Below, one piece after another: positions 61,277 to 64,000 of a DNA stretch of 64,000 nt (positions are counted from its first letter, which is position 1; each line of letters starts with the position of its first letter). The position numbers and the translations under genes were made by a program. Below the pieces are notes generated by a model. It was not told where the DNA came from. It ran no database searches and was given only the letters and a program-made list of their open reading frames with translations. Location: assembly GCF_036010325.1 (NCBI RefSeq), contig NZ_CP108549.1, forward strand, positions 3,038,001 to 3,102,000, given 5' to 3'. This DNA comes from Streptomyces sp. NBC_01210 (GTDB lineage Bacteria; Actinomycetota; Actinomycetes; Streptomycetales; Streptomycetaceae).

Positions 61277-61579
61277 TCAATCCTCCACGCGCTCCTCAAG
61301 GCATACGGTCACCGAGTCTCCGGCCTCCTTGCCGATCGCCTTGCGTACGTCGGCCTTGACCGGCAGCTTGTGCGTGCCGTCGCCCAGAGCCATGAAGGAG
61401 CTCCGGAACGGGTGACCGTCGATCGTGCCCCGGACCTTGACCAGGCCCCGGGTGCCGAAGTACTCGACCGACTCGGGCCACACCAGATAGGTCCAGCCGC
61501 CCTTCGCAGGGCTCTTCTGCAGCGTTGCGCTGAATTGTTTGTCCATACAGATATGACGGCGCGAGGCGGCCGGACTCAT
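61277..61579 (-). CDS. DUF1905 domain protein
   Basis: A 100-residue protein with the small beta-barrel DUF1905 domain: [20 protein letters not shown] (about 16-35), [34 protein letters not shown] (41-74) and [18 protein letters not shown] at the end. Function unknown. ATG at 61579 follows AGGGGGG and is chosen; ATG at 61546 would remove an 11-residue basic leader and lacks a ribosome site. It may be co-transcribed with recO and uppS. Confidence 0.85.
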   Translation of the reverse strand: MSPAASRRHICMDKQFSATLQKSPAKGGWTYLVWPESVEYFGTRGLVKVRGTIDGHPFRSSFMALGDGTHKLPVKADVRKAIGKEAGDSVTVCLEERVED

Positions 61580-61704
61580 CGCACCCCCCTGGATGCCTGG
61601 CGGAGCAGGTCCGGTCGGGTTTCGCGATGAACCATTCCATAGAAGAATTGGACAAACACCTCTGACGTGCAGGCCACGCCACCATTGCAGCGATCGGGGC
61701 CAGC

Positions 61705-64000
61705 GTGTCGTCCAGCGATACCAGGTCGAGTACGCACCCCTTCGGCACTACGAGCGCTGAAGGTGCGGCGGAGCGTGACGACGTACTGACTGATGCCGTC
61801 CTCAAAGCCGTCGAGGTGACCGGGGCCCATGCGGGGAGTGTGTTCCTGATCTCGCGCAACCGTCACACGCTGGTACTCGCCGCAGCGGCCGGTATGCCGC
61901 CTTCCCTGCTCGGCGGCTGGCGGCGGATTCCTGTGAACAGTCCCATCCCCGTGGCGGAGGCGTTCCGCTCCAGGCGGACGGTCCATCTGGTCGACGCCGA
62001 TGAGACCATGCGGCGATTTCCTCAGCTCGCAGTGGCATTGCCCTACCCTTTCGGCTCCGCCTCCGTACCGGTCACGGCGGGGCAGGAGACCTTTGGGTCC
62101 ATGGCCGTGGTGTGGGCAGCCAGGGCCGACGGAAAAGGGCTGTCCAAGTCGCAGCGACGGCAGTTGCGCACCGCGGCCGGCCGCCTCGGCGTATCGCTCG
62201 CCGAGCTGACCGCGCGCGGCGCCGACGTCGGGTGCGACATGGAGACCGTTCCGGTGGAGGTCCCGGTACCTTCCGCCTCGGCGCTACGGGTAGGCCTGTT
62301 CGACTGGAACCTCGACACCGGAGCCCTCGAAGCCGATGCCACGTTGTGTGCGATCTTCGGCCTCGCCCCGGACGAGTACGACGGACGAGCGGCCACGCTG
62401 GCGGCCCAGGTGCACCTCGCGGACCGTCCCGGTTTCCGGGCTGCCGCCCGTACCGCGGTCGAGGAGGGCCGCGTCCTCGCCCGGGACATGCGCGTGCCGG
62501 AGAAGGGCGGCGGTCACCGCACCATCGGGCTGTGGGGCCGGGTACCCGGGACCGCCGCCGGCCGGGAGGCGCGGCCCCATCTGGTGGGCGGGGTCCTTGA
62601 CCTCGGGGCCGGTACGGCCGCCGTCGCGGCGATCGAACGTCTCACGGACGGCTTCTTCTCGCTCGACCGAGAGGGTCGTGTGACCTACGCCAACCACACT
62701 CTGGTGCGGTTGCTGCGCGTACGCAGGGAGGATCTGGTGGGCCGACGCCCCTGGGACGTCCTGCCATGGCTGGCCGATCCCGCCTACGAAGACCGTTTCC
62801 GGGCCGCCAGGGTCTCCCAACAGCCCGTCTCCTTCCTGGCCCAATCCCCCGACCAGTGGCTTGTGTTCTCGCTCCGCCCGGATGCGCAGGGCATGACCGG
62901 CTGGGCAGCGCCGGCCGGACAGCCGGTCCCGGCCGAGGCCGAGCCCGGAGCACCCCCCGCGGAGCCAGGAGGGGCCGCCCCGTCCTCGTCGCGGCCCGCC
63001 CCGACGCGCCTGGGCGCCATCTATCGCGTCCTTCAGATGAGCAGCGCCCTGACCGAGGCGGTCACCGCCCGCGAAGTGTGCGATGTCGTCGCCGACCAGC
63101 TCCTGCCCGCCGTCGGCGGTCATCGACTGGCGATATACGTGGTGCACGAGGGGCACCTGCGCCTGCTGTCGCAGCGTGGCTACCGCGAGAGCTTTCTGGA
63201 GCGGTTCGAGGGCAGGTCGCTGCATCACGGCCGGGGACCCCTGACCGGGGCGCTGACCTCCGGGGCCCCGCTGTTCATCGAATCACGGGAAGAGTTCTTG
63301 CGGGCCTATCCCGAGCTCCACGCCGAGTCCAGCTCCATTGTGTTCCTGCCCCTGATCGCCTCCAGCCGCCCCGTGGGTGCCTGCATCCTGGGCTTCGACG
63401 AGGCCCATCGGTTCTCCGACGAGGAACGAAGCCTCCTCACCGCGCTGAGCGGGCTGATCGCCCAGGCACTGGAACGAGCCAGGCTCTACGACGCCGAATT
63501 CACCCTCGCCCGGGGCCTGCAGAACGCGCTGCTTCCGCACCGACTGCCCACACTGCCGGGTATCCGCGTCACCGGCCGGTATCTGCCCGGTACCCGCGGG
63601 ATGGACATCGGCGGCGACTGGTACGACGTGATCCCCACCGACCGCGGCGTCGTGCTGGTCGTCGGAGACGTCGAGGGCCACAACGTCGCCGCCGCAGCCA
63701 CCATGGGCCAGTTGCGAAGCGCGGTACGGGCCTTCGCGTCCGCAGGCCACCGACCGAGCGATGTGATCGCCAGTACCAACCGGCTGCTCCTCGACCTCGA
63801 CCCCGGGCTCCTCGCCAGCTGCTGCTACGTCCTCCTCGACCCGGGTCCGGGAGTCGCGCGCGTGGTCCGCGCGGGCCACTGCCCGCCCCTGCTGCGCCGG
63901 CCCGACGGACACACCGAGATCCTGGATCTGCCGGGCGGTCCGCTACTCGGAGTGGAGCGCGCCGCCGACTACCCGGAATCGGAGCTGACTCTCCTGCCCG
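61705..64000 (+). CDS. GAF/PAS sensor with SpoIIE-type PP2C phosphatase, C-terminus cut by window edge
   Basis: At least 765 residues, running off the window. From the N-terminus: a GAF-like domain (about 20-165, [25 protein letters not shown]), a PAS-like region (about 185-300), a second PAS-like segment (about 310-385, [26 protein letters not shown]), a Pro/Ala linker, a GAF domain (about 440-595), and the SpoIIE/PP2C domain with [23 protein letters not shown] (metal Asp) and [12 protein letters not shown]. Such enzymes dephosphorylate anti-anti-sigma factors and control sigma activity. GTG at 61705 is the first possible start after an in-frame stop at 61663; its ribosome site is weak. No anti-sigma gene is in view. 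Confidence 0.88.
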   Translation, partial: MSSSDTRSSTHPFGTTSAEGAAERDDVLTDAVLKAVEVTGAHAGSVFLISRNRHTLVLAAAAGMPPSLLGGWRRIPVNSPIPVAEAFRSRRTVHLVDADETMRRFPQLAVALPYPFGSASVPVTAGQETFGSMAVVWAARADGKGLSKSQRRQLRTAAGRLGVSLAELTARGADVGCDMETVPVEVPVPSASALRVGLFDWNLDTGALEADATLCAIFGLAPDEYDGRAATLAAQVHLADRPGFRAAARTAVEEGRVLARDMRVPEKGGGHRTIGLWGRVPGTAAGREARPHLVGGVLDLGAGTAAVAAIERLTDGFFSLDREGRVTYANHTLVRLLRVRREDLVGRRPWDVLPWLADPAYEDRFRAARVSQQPVSFLAQSPDQWLVFSLRPDAQGMTGWAAPAGQPVPAEAEPGAPPAEPGGAAPSSSRPAPTRLGAIYRVLQMSSALTEAVTAREVCDVVADQLLPAVGGHRLAIYVVHEGHLRLLSQRGYRESFLERFEGRSLHHGRGPLTGALTSGAPLFIESREEFLRAYPELHAESSSIVFLPLIASSRPVGACILGFDEAHRFSDEERSLLTALSGLIAQALERARLYDAEFTLARGLQNALLPHRLPTLPGIRVTGRYLPGTRGMDIGGDWYDVIPTDRGVVLVVGDVEGHNVAAAATMGQLRSAVRAFASAGHRPSDVIASTNRLLLDLDPGLLASCCYVLLDPGPGVARVVRAGHCPPLLRRPDGHTEILDLPGGPLLGVERAADYPESELTLLP

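Noticed and set aside
61627..61665. Twelve-codon leader peptide before the GAF/PP2C gene ([12 protein letters not shown])
   Set aside because: No ribosome site and no attenuator-like structure behind it.

Overview
The window looks like chromosomal DNA of a Streptomyces or close relative. GC is very high, coding codons almost always end in G or C, GTG starts are frequent, genes often overlap by 1-14 nt, and the gene content is typical (MmyB-like regulator/MFS pair, DUF6243, class F sortase, TIGR03086, zur with znuACB, glyS-uppS-recO). From memory the order resembles the S. coelicolor region running from nasA through nirBD, ppdK and glyS to zur and recO; this was not checked by alignment. No tRNA, rRNA, CRISPR array, insertion sequence or phage genes were seen.

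Layout. 1-1456: a dGTPase (cut by the window edge) and a CbiX-type sirohydrochlorin chelatase. 1607-14993: a tightly coupled six-gene cassette (DUF4132 protein, a 1663-residue protein of unknown function, MoxR-type AAA+ ATPase, DUF5682 protein, vWA protein, SWIM zinc-finger protein) followed by a SanA/YdcF-like protein. The set matches the E. coli yehI-yehL-yehM-yehP-yehQ neighbourhood in domain content and is the best candidate here for a poorly described system. 15066-26746: nitrogen assimilation (nitrate reductase, FAD oxidoreductase, nirB, nirD) with GlnR-like half-site arrays, interrupted by cutA, a gamma-glutamylcyclotransferase-like gene, an FMN reductase with a SoxR-type operator, a secreted protein, a class F sortase with the wreck of a surface-protein gene behind it, and a TSUP permease. 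26958-32000: an SDR, a P450 with its ferredoxin behind a perfect palindrome, a Tat-exported PhoX/DUF839 protein and an ArsR-like regulator.

32486-41354: pyruvate phosphate dikinase, then a HAD phosphatase with a complete ABC importer read away from a GntR/HutC regulator, with a candidate shared operator. 41381-54600: dusB, a DHA2 exporter that may be leaderless, a STAND/LuxR regulator with an N-terminal zinc-finger-like segment, a Tat-exported intradiol dioxygenase, a secreted WxG-repeat propeller, an MmyB-like regulator divergent from an MFS pump with two operator copies, two small proteins and a two-component system. 54569-61579: glyS, then znuA-znuC-znuB-zur under a Zur box that overlaps an apparently leaderless znuA start, then uppS, recO and DUF1905. 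61705 to the end: a GAF/SpoIIE-type phosphatase cut by the window edge.

How the parts connect. CbiX can feed siroheme to NirB; NasA and NirBD reduce nitrate to ammonium and look GlnR-controlled; Zur represses the zinc importer and, being in the same operon, probably itself. Short tandem repeats with unit lengths divisible by three recur inside or beside genes and suggest ongoing slippage in linkers and disordered tails.
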